The notes beneath the pieces are model-generated. The model did no database searches. It saw only the letters and a program-made list of their open reading frames with translations, and was not told the origin of the DNA. The position numbers were made by a program, and so were the translations under genes. DNA of 64,000 nucleotides, from the NCBI RefSeq assembly GCF_005144965.1, contig NZ_CP039704.1, forward strand, positions 496,001 through 560,000, read 5' to 3'. This document shows positions 43,287-52,131 of this stretch, piece by piece; the stretch's first letter is position 1; each line of letters starts with the position of its first letter. The DNA comes from Hankyongella ginsenosidimutans (GTDB taxonomy: Bacteria; Pseudomonadota; Alphaproteobacteria; Sphingomonadales; Sphingomonadaceae).

Positions 43287-44146
43287 ATGACTGAAACCCC
43301 GCTCCCTCTCCTGCGCAGCGTCGCGGATTTGCGCCAGCAAGTGGCGGCCTGGCGCGCTGGCGGCGCGCGCGTCGCGCTGGTCCCGACCATGGGCGCGCTG
43401 CATGCGGGCCATGCCTCCCTGGTCGCCAAGGCGCTGGAGCATGCCGAGCGGGTCGTGGTCTCGGTGTTCGTCAATCCGACCCAGTTCGGCCCGCATGAGG
43501 ATTTCGAGGCCTACCCGCGCCAGGAAGCCGCCGATGTCCGCGCTGCGGCGGACGCCGGTGCCCATGCCGTCTATGCGCCCGACACGCGCGCCATGTACCC
43601 GGATGGCTTCGCGACGTCGGTCACGGTCGCCGGCCTCAGCGATGGTCTTTGCGGCCCCTGGCGGCCGGGTCATTTCGAGGGCGTGGCGACCGTGGTCGCC
43701 AAGCTGCTGAACCAGGCGCAGGCCGACGTCGCCATATTCGGCGAGAAGGACTACCAGCAACTGGCGATCATCCGCCGGCTGGCGCGCGATCTCGACATCC
43801 CGACGGAAATCATCGGCGCGCCGCTGGTGCGCGATGCCGACGGCGTGGCCCTGTCTTCGCGCAATACCCGGCTCGACCCGCCCAGCGCGCCGTCGCCCAG
43901 GCCTTGCCGCGGGTTCTCACGCAGTGCGTCCGTCGCATTCAGGCGGGCGCGCCGGTTGCCGAAGTGCTGGCGGATGGACGGCAGGCGCTGCACGCGGCCG
44001 GTTTCGATCAGGTCGATTATCTCGATCTGCGCGACGCCGAAACGCTGGCGCCGATGCCACGCCTCGACCGGCCGGGCCGCCTGCTTGCGGTCGCGCGGCT
44101 GGGCGACGTGCGGTTGCTCGACAACATGCCGGTTGGCCTTCCTTAA
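43287..44146 (+). CDS. panC: Pantothenate synthetase
   Basis: ATP-dependent condensation of pantoate and beta-alanine. [20 protein letters not shown] carries the HxGH nucleotide motif, [16 protein letters not shown] and [20 protein letters not shown] with the conserved Lys are present, as is [13 protein letters not shown]. An indel near 43885 separates the C-terminal 90 residues ([20 protein letters not shown]). About 286 residues. Confidence 0.93.
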
Positions 44147-44313
44147 GTCAGCATAACCATATCGGCAAATATACCCTTAAATTCAGTTACCATTTATTAA
44201 CGCTCTATCCCGTATTGCTGAGGCTGGGGGCGGGTAAAGGCTGCGTAGTGCGCTTGGCCTTGCGGTCCTCGAACTGTGCAATCCGATAACCGCCGTAACC
44301 TGAGGTCTTGCAC

Positions 44314-45359
44314 ATGACCTGCCTGATACGGGATTTCATGCAACCTGTTGGCGATGGGCCAATCGATTGCACGTTGATCGAGACGGTACTCGACGCCAAT
44401 GCGACGCTCGACTCGCTGCTGGCGCGGCGTGACCTCGATACCCTGATCAAATGCGGGGCATGGGTGATGGACGGCGGCGAGCTCTGCGGTCGCCTCGACC
44501 CCGTGGAACTGCTGCGCCTGCTGAACCGGCGCGCCAAGCATGCAGTGCGCGATCGCGACAGCGCGCGCCGGTCGCTGGCGCAACAGATGCAGGAGCGCAA
44601 GACGCTGTTCGCCAATTTGAGCCACGAGCTGCGAACGCCGCTCAACGCCATCGTGGGCTATTCGGACCTGATCCGCTCCGGGGTGTTCGGCGATATCCAG
44701 CCATCCGCCTATGCCGGCTATGTCGATGCGATCCACGAATCGGGGAACACCTGGTCGCGCTGGTCGACGCCGTGCTCGATCTGGCCAAGATCGACGCCAA
44801 TGCGATGACCCTGAAGGAAACCGACATCGATGTGCGCGCTGTGCTGGACCAGATGGCGCGTATGGTCATGCCGCTGGCCGAGCGCCGCGGCGTCAGCGTT
44901 TCCGTGAAGCAGCGCGGCAGCCTGCCCAGGCTCTATGCCGACGAGCGTATCCTGCGGCAGATCCTGCTCAACCTGCTCAGCAATGCGGTCAAATACACCT
45001 ATGCCGATACAGCGGTGACGCTGACGGTGCGCCTGCTTGCATCCGGCCAGATGCGCTTCGAGGTGCGCGATCATGGTCCGGGTATCGATCCCGATATGCT
45101 GGACGAGGTCATGCAGCCATTCACCCAGTTCGGCGAGGCGGCGGGCGACATGCTGCGCTCGACCGGGCTTGGGCTGCCGCTGGTCAAGGCGCTGACCGAA
45201 CTGCACGACGGCGCCTTCGAGTTGCATTCCCAGCTCGGGCTGGGCACGCGCGCCGTGGTGACCTTGCCGGCGAGCCGCGTGCGGCACGCCGATGGCGGCC
45301 GCCCCAGGGTGAATTTACCTTTACGCGCGCTGGAAGCGCTGTCGCGGATGCACGCCTGA
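44314..45359 (+). CDS. Cytoplasmic sensor histidine kinase
   Basis: About 348 residues with no membrane segment. The first about 95 residues are unlike any sensor domain I recognise. HisKA: LFANLSHELRTPLNAIVGYS with phosphoacceptor His104. HATPase: LLNLLSNAVKYT (N box), VRDHGPGIDPDML (G1) and STGLGLPLVKALTEL (G2). One G is missing near 44745; repaired, the junction reads HLVALVDAVLDLAKIDANAM. ATG with TGAGG nine bases upstream. Its partner regulator is not adjacent. Confidence 0.86.
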
Positions 45360-45374
45360 GCAACTTTTAGACCA

Positions 45375-45490
45375 TGATCTCCCCTCCCGCTTGCGGAAAG
45401 GGTGGTGCGAAGCACCGGGGTGAGCCCAGGATCGGCGCGGCGATGCGCCCACCCTGGCCCGCCGGCTCCCTCCCCGAAGGGAAGATATGA
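45375..45490. repeat. Palindrome-rich intergenic segment
   Basis: Contains GGTGC-GAA-GCACC (45404-45416) and CCAGG/CCTGG arms around it, with CCTCCC and CCTCCCC motifs. It follows the kinase stop and resembles dispersed palindromic intergenic sequence; it could also act as a terminator. Confidence 0.3.
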
Positions 45491-45638
45491 ACCAGCCCCG
45501 GAAAGCGCACATCCAGGCAACACACTGTTCGCAAAACCCGCCCGCGTTAACCTTTTCTTGGGAGGCGGTTTGGCAGTCTCGTCCCTGACTTAAGGAACCG
45601 TCGCCAGAAGGGGCGCGGTAGGGAAGTCGGAGAAGATT

Positions 45639-45911
45639 ATGACTGTTGCAGCAAGCGACATCGTACGGCATTTGAAGGCCGCTCGGAGCGGCAAACCGGA
45701 TGCGCTGTACGATCTGGGATTATCCTATGCTTTGGGGCGCGGCGTCGAGCCGAACCTGATTGAAGCACACAAGTGGCTCAATCTTGCCGCCATGAAAGGC
45801 GTAAAGGCCGCACAGACAGTGCGCGCGGAACTGGCGGCGGAAATGAGCGCCTGCGAGATCGCGGAAGCCCAGCGCATGGCCCGCGAATGGTTGAGCGAGA
45901 CCCGGCACTGA
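45639..45911 (+). CDS. Short Sel1-repeat protein
   Basis: 90 residues, intact, starting at an ATG preceded by GGAGAAG. One clear Sel1-like repeat (ALYDLGLSYALGRGVEPNLI, EAHKWLNLAAMKGVKAAQTV) followed by a helical tail (EIAEAQRMAREWLSE). Such proteins act as protein-interaction adaptors; the partner is not evident. No signal peptide, so cytoplasmic. Confidence 0.8.
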   Translation: MTVAASDIVRHLKAARSGKPDALYDLGLSYALGRGVEPNLIEAHKWLNLAAMKGVKAAQTVRAELAAEMSACEIAEAQRMAREWLSETRH

Positions 45912-45950
45912 CCAGAGCCAGCCCCGTATAGATTGGGGTACAGGACTCAT

Positions 45951-46130
45951 TAGAGTCTGATGACATTGGATGGGATCGTCATTCCGATCTTCACGGAGCA
46001 GGCTGTAAAGTCCGCTCGTGGTGAGCTTGGACGAACCACGAGCCGCTCATCCCTTCGTCCAGCTCAGGGCGAGCGGCGCGTGTGCAACCGCGCGATAGCG
46101 CGTGGTTCAACGTAAAGTCATCAGGCTCTA
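45951..46130. repeat. MITE-like element, copy 2, with the shared core
   Basis: Ends TAGAGTCTGATGAC (45951-45964) and its inverted match GTCATCAGGCTCTA (46117-46130), 13 of 14 paired. The interior at about 46011-46075 (CCGCTCGTGGTGAGCTTGG onward) is a close reverse-orientation copy of the core at 40326-40389. No ORF of note. Confidence 0.6.
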
Positions 46131-46250
46131 GCAGGCCGTTGAAAAAGTGGAACAATACAGTCCCTTTTCGTCATTCCGGCCCCGGCTTTCGCCGGGGTGA
46201 CGGCCATAGGGTTGGAGTCTGAGAAACCACTTTTCAACAGCCTGTTAGAG
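46126..46250. repeat. MITE-like element, copy 3, abutting copy 2
   Basis: Terminal inverted repeats of about 24 bases: 46126-46150 (CTCTAGCAGGCCGTTGAAAA...) and 46227-46250 (...TTTTCAACAGCCTGTTAGAG), with one substitution pair and one extra A. Inside is the hairpin CCCCGGC-TTTC-GCCGGGG (46180-46197). It shares CTCTA with the end of copy 2. Together the two elements fill most of the 374-base gap between the Sel1 and NlpC genes. Confidence 0.65.
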
Positions 46251-46285
46251 CGCTGGGGCGAACGGAGCGCGCTGTCCGGTCCGGC

Positions 46286-47121
46286 CTACAACCGGCGCGC
46301 GGCGACGATGCCCGGACGGCCGGCGGCCGCCTGGCGCGCCAGCACGTCGGCCAGCGGTTCGGCCAGCGTCGTCATCCACCAGGCGTTGGCGTGCAGCAGG
46401 GTCTCAGCATCCGTCATGATGCCGACATGCCCGGGCAGAAACACCAGGTCGCCCCGTCGCAGCCCGTCGGCCGGGTCGATGGCGACGCCCAGCACCTGCT
46501 GCTGATCGCTGTCGCGCGGCGCTGCGATCCCCGCCGCCGCCAGCGCCACCTGCACCAGGCCGGAGCAATCCAGCCCGGCGCGCGTGCGTCCGCCCCAGAG
46601 ATAGGGGCTGCCGACCAGGCGCTGCGCCGCCGCGACATGATCCGGCGCAAACGCATGGCGCAATTCAAGCGTGCGTGCGTGCACGAAGCCGGCACCGACA
46701 CGCAGGAACGGCGGCTCCGCGTCAAGCGCCTGCACCTGCGCTCCCATCGGCAACCAGCCGACCGGCGCGGACTTGATGCTCGCGGCTGAGAAGATATGCG
46801 CCGCCGCCGCCGCCACGCGGTGGCTGGGCGCGATGCCGGCCAGCGTCAGGGTTTCGGCGGCCACATAGCCGACATAGCCGTCGTGCCGGCACTGGCCCCA
46901 GCACCAGCCGTCCCGGGTTTCCAGCACGTCGAAGCCTTCGCCGTAGAGCAGTGCGCTGACGGCTTGCGAATGCGCGTCGGGCTCGTGGTGCACCGGCGTT
47001 GTCGCGCTGGCGCAAACGTGCAGCGTCGGCGCGGCATGGCGTGCGGCGGGCAGGTGGCGCAACCGGTCGTCGGCGAGGTCTGGCCGCCAGAGCAGCAGGC
47101 GGCGGTCGTCGGGAGGGTCAT
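46286..47121 (-). CDS. SH3b-NlpC/P60 cysteine peptidase
   Basis: About 278 residues. SH3b-like N-terminal half (ALLYGEGFDVLETRDGWCWG, YVAAETLTLAG) and C-terminal NlpC/P60 domain: YLWGGRTRAGLDCSGLVQVA with the catalytic Cys and LVFLPGHVGIMTDAETLLHA with the catalytic His. Relatives cleave peptidoglycan stem peptides or gamma-D-Glu dipeptides; no signal peptide is seen. A missing C near 47110 separates MTLP from DDRRLLLWRPDLADDRLRHL. Downstream of marR and an M17 aminopeptidase. Confidence 0.88.
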
Positions 47122-47155
47122 CGGCGGCTCCAGTCGGCCGCCTTATGGTCCAGGC

Positions 47156-47550
47156 TCAGGCCAGCGGCAAGCTGCGTGCGCTGCCAAGGCTGGGGCGATC
47201 GTCGACGTCGCCGAACGCCTCTTCGATCTGCTCGCTGAACTCGCTGAGGAAGTCGGCGCCTTGCGGCGTCTGTTCGATGAGGACATTGCGCAGATCGGCT
47301 TCGTCCTTGCGGCGGCGCAGATAGCCGTAGGCTCCGAGCGTATTGAGCGCGCGCGTCACCACCGGCTTGAGACGCCCAGCCGCGCCGCCAGCCCGCGCAC
47401 CGTGTGCGGTCCGTTCTGCATGTAGACCGTCATCAGGATCGCCATCTGTCGATTGGTGAGGTCAGGCTGATCCGAACGAACAAAGCCTACAAGCGTGTTC
47501 ATCCAGCAACGCAGTGCGCTATGCTGTTCTGCCTCGAAATCGTGCGCCAT
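47156..47550 (-). CDS. MarR-family transcriptional regulator
   Basis: About 131 residues with a winged helix: LTNRQMAILMTVYMQNGPHT, VRGLAARLGVS (recognition region), then after an indel near 47365 KPVVTRALNTLGAYGYLRRR and the wing DEADLRNVLIEQT. ATG with AAGGAG eight bases upstream; a longer frame to 47559 is less likely. It lies between two peptidase genes transcribed in the same direction. Confidence 0.84.
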
Positions 47551-47597
47551 CGGTCTCACTCCTTACTGACCCTTAACGCAACGGTGGGCCGAATTTC

Positions 47598-47613
47598 TTA
47601 ACAAAAACTTACC
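47598..47613 (+). promoter_or_regulatory. CtrA-like site TTAA-N7-TTACC upstream of marR
   Basis: TTAACAAAAACTTACC, one base from TTAA-N7-TTAAC, 48-63 bases upstream of the MarR start and just after the aminopeptidase stop. Found by eye; a single short motif may be chance. Confidence 0.3.
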
Positions 47614-47641
47614 TGAAATATTTAAGGTCCGTTATTTACCC

Positions 47642-49020
47642 TCATTTCGTACCGTATCGATCCGCCAGCAGATGCCAGAACGCACGCAGGGTCATGGCCT
47701 CCCCGCCCTTGATTCGCCCCGGTTTCGCAGCGCCCGACCAGGCGTAAACGTCGATATGCACCCAGTTTTGAATACTCTTGACGAACTGCTGCAGAAACAG
47801 CGCAGCGGTTATCGCGCCAGCATAGGACGAATCGGCAGCGTTTACCATGTCGGCGACGGAAGATTTCATCATCTCGCGGTATCCCGGCCACAAGGGCATG
47901 CGCCACAGCGGATCGGCCGTCCGGGTCGCGGCCGCCAGCAGCGCTTCCGCCAGGGCATCGTCGGGCGTGAACATCGCCGGCAGGTCCGGACCGAGGGCCA
48001 CGCGGGCGGCGCCGGTCAGAGTCGCGAAGTCGATCAGCAGATCGGGCTCGAACTCGGCAGCCGCCGTCAGCGCATCAGCCAGGATCAGCCGGCCCTCGGC
48101 ATCGGTGTTGGTCACTTCGACCGTCAGCCCGGCACGGGTGTGCAGCACGTCGCCCGGCCGCATGGCGTCGCCGGAGATCGCGTTCTCGACGGCTGGAATG
48201 ATGACCCGCAGCGTGACCGGCAGGTCGTGCGCCATCACCAGGTGCGCCAGCGCCAGCGCGTGGGCCGCACCACCCATGTCCTTTTCATCGCCGCCATGCC
48301 GGCGGTCGTCTTGATGTTCAGGCCGCCGCTGTCGAACACCACGCCCTTGCCAACCAGCGCCAGCACCGGCTTGTCGCCGTCCGCCGAGCCGGACCAGTCG
48401 AGCCGGATCAGTCGCGGCGGCCGCGCCGCCGCCCGGCCGACCGCATGTACCGCCGGATAGCCCTGGGTGAGCAGGTCCGCCCCGACGATTTCCGTAACCG
48501 CCGCGCCGAAGCGGGCAGCGAGCGCACGCGCCGCCTGGCCAAGCTGCTCGGGGCCGAGGTCGCTGGCCGGCGTCGTCACCAGGTCTCGCACCAGCGCAAT
48601 CGCCTCGGCCTGGGCGACCAGCGTCGCGACAGGCGTTGCGTCCGGCACCAGCAGCCGGCGCGCGGGAACCACCTCCACCTCCTTGCGGTAGCGGTTGAAC
48701 CGATAGTGCGCGAGCAGCCAGCCGATCAGGTCCGGGTCATCCGGGGCGTGGCCTTCCAGCCGGTAGTCGCCGGCCGGTGCCTCGGCCGCCACGCTCGCCA
48801 GCCGCCACGGGCCGGGTTCAGGCGACACGCCGGCCAGGACCGCCGCCAGGCCGCCGGCAGCATCGGGAACGGCCAGCCACTGGCCGGGTTTCGCCTCGAA
48901 GCCGAGGCGCGCCGCCCAGGCCTGCGCCTCCGCACCAAGCGCGCCCAGTCCCTCCGGCGTCACGATTTTCAGAGGCGTTGCATCGCGGCCATCGTCTGCA
49001 ACCAGAAGATTATTAAACAT
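47642..49020 (-). CDS. M17 leucyl aminopeptidase family protein
   Basis: About 460 residues. The divergent N-terminal domain is followed by [20 protein letters not shown] (metal/active-site Lys region) and, after an indel near 48285, [20 protein letters not shown] and the family signature [20 protein letters not shown], then [14 protein letters not shown]. Releases N-terminal residues from peptides using two metals. Start placed at MFNNLL with GGGAAA upstream. Divergent from rarA. Confidence 0.9.
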
Positions 49021-49139
49021 GGTGTTTCCCGGAAATGTTGCGCCTCGTCTATACGCTCGCGCCATGCCTCGATAGTGCTAAATGGGCCGGAATGCGCCGC
49101 ACCCGCGACGTGCCGGCGGCCCATGCGCGTGGAAGGCCC

Positions 49140-50446
49140 ATGACAGACCTGTTCCCCGATCCCGGCATGCTGCCGGACGCCATGCCCGCCCCGCTTGCCG
49201 AGCGGCTGCGCCCGCGCGTCCTTCGTGATGTGGTCGGGCAGGAGCAGTTGCTGGGGAAGGCGCGCCGCTTGCCCGCATCCTGGCGTCGGGCCCTGCCGAG
49301 CCTGATCTTCTGGGGCCGCCCGGCACCGGCAAGACCACGATCGCGCGGCTGCTCGCCGAGCATGCAGGCCTGAACTTCGTGCAGGTCTCCGCGATCTTCT
49401 CCGGCGTCGCCGAACTCAAGAAAGTGTTCGAGGCCGCGCGGCATCTGCGCGCGCAGGGCCGTGCGACCCTGTTGTTCGTGGATGAAATCCACCGCTTCAA
49501 CCGCGCGCAGCAGGATGGCTTCCTGCCGGTCGTCGAGGACGGTACGGTGGTGCTGGTCGGGGCGACGACGGAGAACCCCTCGTTCGAGCTGAACGCCGCG
49601 CTGCTGTCGCGCTGCCGGGTGCTGGTGCTGAACCGTCTGGATGCGCAGGCCATGGCGACGCTGCTCCAGCGGGCGGAGGCGCTGAACGACCGGCCGCTGC
49701 CGCTGGACCCTGCAGCGCGCGACACGCTGGTCGCGATGGCGGACGGCGACGGCCGCTATCTGCTGAATGCGGCCGAAAGTCTGTTCGCCGCCCATGCGCC
49801 AGACACGGTGCCGCTCGATCCAGCCGCCCTCGCGGCCTTCATCGGCAAGCGCGCCCCGGTCTATGACAAGGATCGCGAGGGCCACTACAATCTGATCTCC
49901 GCGCTGCACAAATCGCTGCGCGGATCGGACGCGGATGCAGCGCTCTATTATTCCGCCCGCATGCTGGTGGCAGGCGAGGACCCGCTGTACATCCTGCGCC
50001 GGCTGATCCGCTTTGCCAGCGAGGACATCGGCCTTGCCGACCCGCAGGCGCTGGTGCAGGCGCTGGCCGCGCGCGACGCCTACGAAGTGCTTGGCACGCC
50101 CGAGGGCGAACTGGCGATCGCCCAGGCGGTCCTGTATCTGGCGACCGCGCCGAAGTCGAACGCGGCCTATATGGCGGACAAGGCGGCGCGCAAGCTGGCG
50201 CGCGAGACCGGCGCGCTCATGCCGCCGCAGCGTATCCTCAACGCCCCGACCCGGCTGATGCGCGATCTCGGCTACGCGCAAGGCTACCAGTATGACCATG
50301 ACGCCCCGGACGCCTTCTCCGGGCAGGATTACTGGCCCGATGACATCGGCCGGCGGACGCTCTACGAGCCGGTCGCGCGCGGCTTCGAGCGCGAGATCGC
50401 CAAGCGCCTGGACTATTGGGCACGGCTACGCAGGGAACGCACATGA
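49140..50446 (+). CDS. rarA: Replication-associated recombination protein RarA
   Basis: AAA+ ATPase of the clamp-loader superfamily acting at stalled forks. [20 protein letters not shown] starts the conserved part; after two indels (about 49265 and 49320) the Walker A reads [17 protein letters not shown], followed by Walker [20 protein letters not shown], sensor [19 protein letters not shown] and the C-terminal [19 protein letters not shown] and [11 protein letters not shown]. About 435 residues; GGAAGG before the ATG. Overlaps the SemiSWEET gene. Confidence 0.92.
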
Positions 50447-50697
50447 CGCTTGCCGATGGGATTGGCCTGGTGGCCGCCGCCTGCTCGACCATCGGGTTCC
50501 TGCCGCAGGCGCTCAAGGCGCTGCGCCACCGGCAGACCCGCGATATCTCGCTGTGGTCCTACCTGCTGTTCGTGACCGCGACCGTGCTGTGGCTGATCTA
50601 CGGCCTGTCCATCCAGAGCACGCCGGTGATCGTCGCCAACGTCATCACCCTGCCGATCGCCCTCGCCACGCTGGTCCTGAAGCTGCGGCTGGGCTGA
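50443..50697 (+). CDS. SemiSWEET-type sugar transporter
   Basis: 84 residues with three membrane helices: GLVAAACSTIGFLPQALKAL containing the PQ motif, SLWSYLLFVTATVLWLIYG and PVIVANVITLPIALATLVL. Works as a dimer moving sugars in characterised homologues. The ATG overlaps the rarA stop (ATGA). Confidence 0.86.
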   Translation: MTLADGIGLVAAACSTIGFLPQALKALRHRQTRDISLWSYLLFVTATVLWLIYGLSIQSTPVIVANVITLPIALATLVLKLRLG

Positions 50698-50708
50698 CGC
50701 CGGCGATC

Positions 50709-51692
50709 TCAGGCCTGCAGCACGACGCTGACCGGGTAATGGTCCGCAAAGCCGGTCGGGTCGAACCCGGCTTCCGATGGCCTGCCGAACTTGCGCGGCA
50801 CGCCGTAGGTGCCCGCCTTGACCATGGCGGGGAAGCGCTCGATGGCGAAGCGCGGCTGGCCGGCGGCATCGAGCGCCAGCTTCAAGCCCGCCTCGCCCCG
50901 GATGATCGAGCGGTTGACCAGCATCTGGTCCAGCATGTTGGGATCGTTATTGAAATAATAAGTGCCCACCCCGGCCGCCTCTACACTGGCGGCCAGGTTC
51001 CAGAAGGTCGGCCGGTCGGCGTTCTCCACCCGCAGGCGCGCGTTGATGGCGATGGCATATTCGCGCAGGGACCGGTCGATCGGCTCGTCGTTGAAGTCGC
51101 CCATGGCCAGCACCGGAAAGGCGACGCCGCGCTCCTCGCGGATGCGTCCGTGCCAGTAGCCGAGCGTCTCGCCGGCGGTCATGCGGTAGGGCTCGCTTTC
51201 ATACTGCCCGCCCGAGCGCGACGGCCAGTGGTTGCCGATCACCGCGAACGGCGTGCCGCTGGGCTTGTGGGTGAAGTTCACCTGCAGCAGGTCGCGGGTG
51301 CCGGTCCGGCGCACGACGAAGTGGCTGAAGATTTCCGCGTGGTCGAACAGCTGCGGGTCGTAGAGGAAGGCGACGTCGATGCCGCGCTGGTCCGGGGTAT
51401 CGCGGTGCGCCATGGCGTAGCCGCGGCCGCCGTCGGCGGCGATGCGCGCCGCCAGCTTGGCCAGCACCGCCTCGCTCTCGACCTCGCAGACGCCGAGCAG
51501 GTCCGGCCCCTGCCCGCCGTTCATCCAGCGGATCACCTGGCTCAGTTGTCCGAGCTTGGTATCGAGCACGGCGGGCGTCCAGCCGGCCAGTTCCCGGGCG
51601 AGCTTGCGCTTCAGCCAGTCGATCCGGCCGGGCGCGTTTTCTTCATCGAACAGGTTCTCGAGGTTCCACCACGCGAAATACAGGTCCGCCAT
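50709..51692 (-). CDS. Endonuclease/exonuclease/phosphatase (EEP) family protein
   Basis: 327 residues, intact. EEP motifs: FAWWNLENLFDEENAPG at the N terminus, LLGVCEVESEAVLAKL (catalytic Glu), GIDVAFLYDP, VIGNHWPSRSGG (His), VLAMGDFNDEPIDRSLREY (Asp/Asn) and a C-terminal FADHYPVSVVLQ (His). No signal peptide seen. Substrate not predictable: nucleic acid, phospholipid or sugar phosphate are possible. It is divergent from the PstS-like gene across a 439-base structured region. Confidence 0.87.
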   Translation of the reverse strand: MADLYFAWWNLENLFDEENAPGRIDWLKRKLARELAGWTPAVLDTKLGQLSQVIRWMNGGQGPDLLGVCEVESEAVLAKLAARIAADGGRGYAMAHRDTPDQRGIDVAFLYDPQLFDHAEIFSHFVVRRTGTRDLLQVNFTHKPSGTPFAVIGNHWPSRSGGQYESEPYRMTAGETLGYWHGRIREERGVAFPVLAMGDFNDEPIDRSLREYAIAINARLRVENADRPTFWNLAASVEAAGVGTYYFNNDPNMLDQMLVNRSIIRGEAGLKLALDAAGQPRFAIERFPAMVKAGTYGVPRKFGRPSEAGFDPTGFADHYPVSVVLQA

Positions 51693-51872
51693 CTGCCCGC
51701 TCCCCTCCTGTGCCAGGCTCGCGCCCGTCTCGACCGTAGGGCGTTTCAGATTCTGGCCAGCACATCCTTAGCCGAACCGCCGCTTTCGCGCTGTGGTTGA
51801 TGCGCAGGCGTCACGAGATTTCCGGCAAAGTCTGTTAAACTTCCCGTTATTCGTGTGGCAACCGCGCCGCTA

Positions 51873-51934
51873 GACCCTTCCCGTTTTTGATTGGATCACT
51901 TTTGGTGAGGCAATCAAAACGGACAAGAAGGGTC
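51873..51934. repeat. Long inverted repeat, structured element I
   Basis: GACCCTTC + CCGTTTTTGATTG (51873-51893) pairs with CAATCAAAACGG (51911-51922) and GAAGGGTC (51927-51934); the apex TCAC-TTTTG-GTGA can also pair. A transcript in either direction would fold into one long hairpin. No ORF. Confidence 0.6.
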
Positions 51935-51944
51935 ACAAAGCGTG

Positions 51945-52013
51945 GGAGCCTTTCTTAGCGCTTTCGCTTGAAGCACTTAACACAAGTGCCTCAATCTCAG
52001 CCGGAAAGGCTCC
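51945..52013. repeat. Inverted repeat, structured element II
   Basis: GGAGCCTTTC (51945-51954) pairs perfectly with GAAAGGCTCC (52004-52013), enclosing AGCG-CTTT-CGCT (51957-51968) and GCACTT-AACAC-AAGTGC (51973-51989): a three-stem arrangement beginning 11 bases after element I. Confidence 0.6.
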
Positions 52014-52041
52014 AGGGCAGAAAACGACAAATATCACAAAA

Positions 52042-52059
52042 ACTTCATGGATTCGTCAC
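52042..52059 (+). promoter_or_regulatory. Pho-box-like direct repeat
   Basis: ACTTCAT-GGAT-TCGTCAC, two 7-base half-sites with a 4-base spacer, resembling the PhoB pattern CTGTCAT-N4-CTGTCAC in 4/7 and 5/7 positions; 73-90 bases upstream of the PstS-like start. Weak but well placed. Confidence 0.3.
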
Positions 52060-52131
52060 GATAGCCAGCACTGCACAGGCTATGGTTAAAGCGAACAAAT
52101 AATTGCATGCGCAACGCCACAGGAGTCTTTC

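Larger units (their letters stand above)
51693..52131. other. Divergent regulatory region between EEP and PstS-like genes
   Basis: The left part (51693-51830) shows nothing coding. The middle holds two adjacent long hairpins, and the right part a Pho-box-like repeat and the ribosome-binding site AGGAG seven bases before the PstS-like ATG. Confidence 0.5.

Noticed and set aside
44160..44220. TTACC...TTATTAACG as a further CtrA site
   Set aside because: The spacing between half-sites is not seven bases on either strand.
46131..46253. CRISPR-like repeat
   Set aside because: Only inverted, not regularly spaced direct, repeats are present; there are no cas genes.
49049..50299. 416-codon minus-strand ORF opposite rarA
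   Set aside because: Shadow of rarA; no conserved motif of its own.
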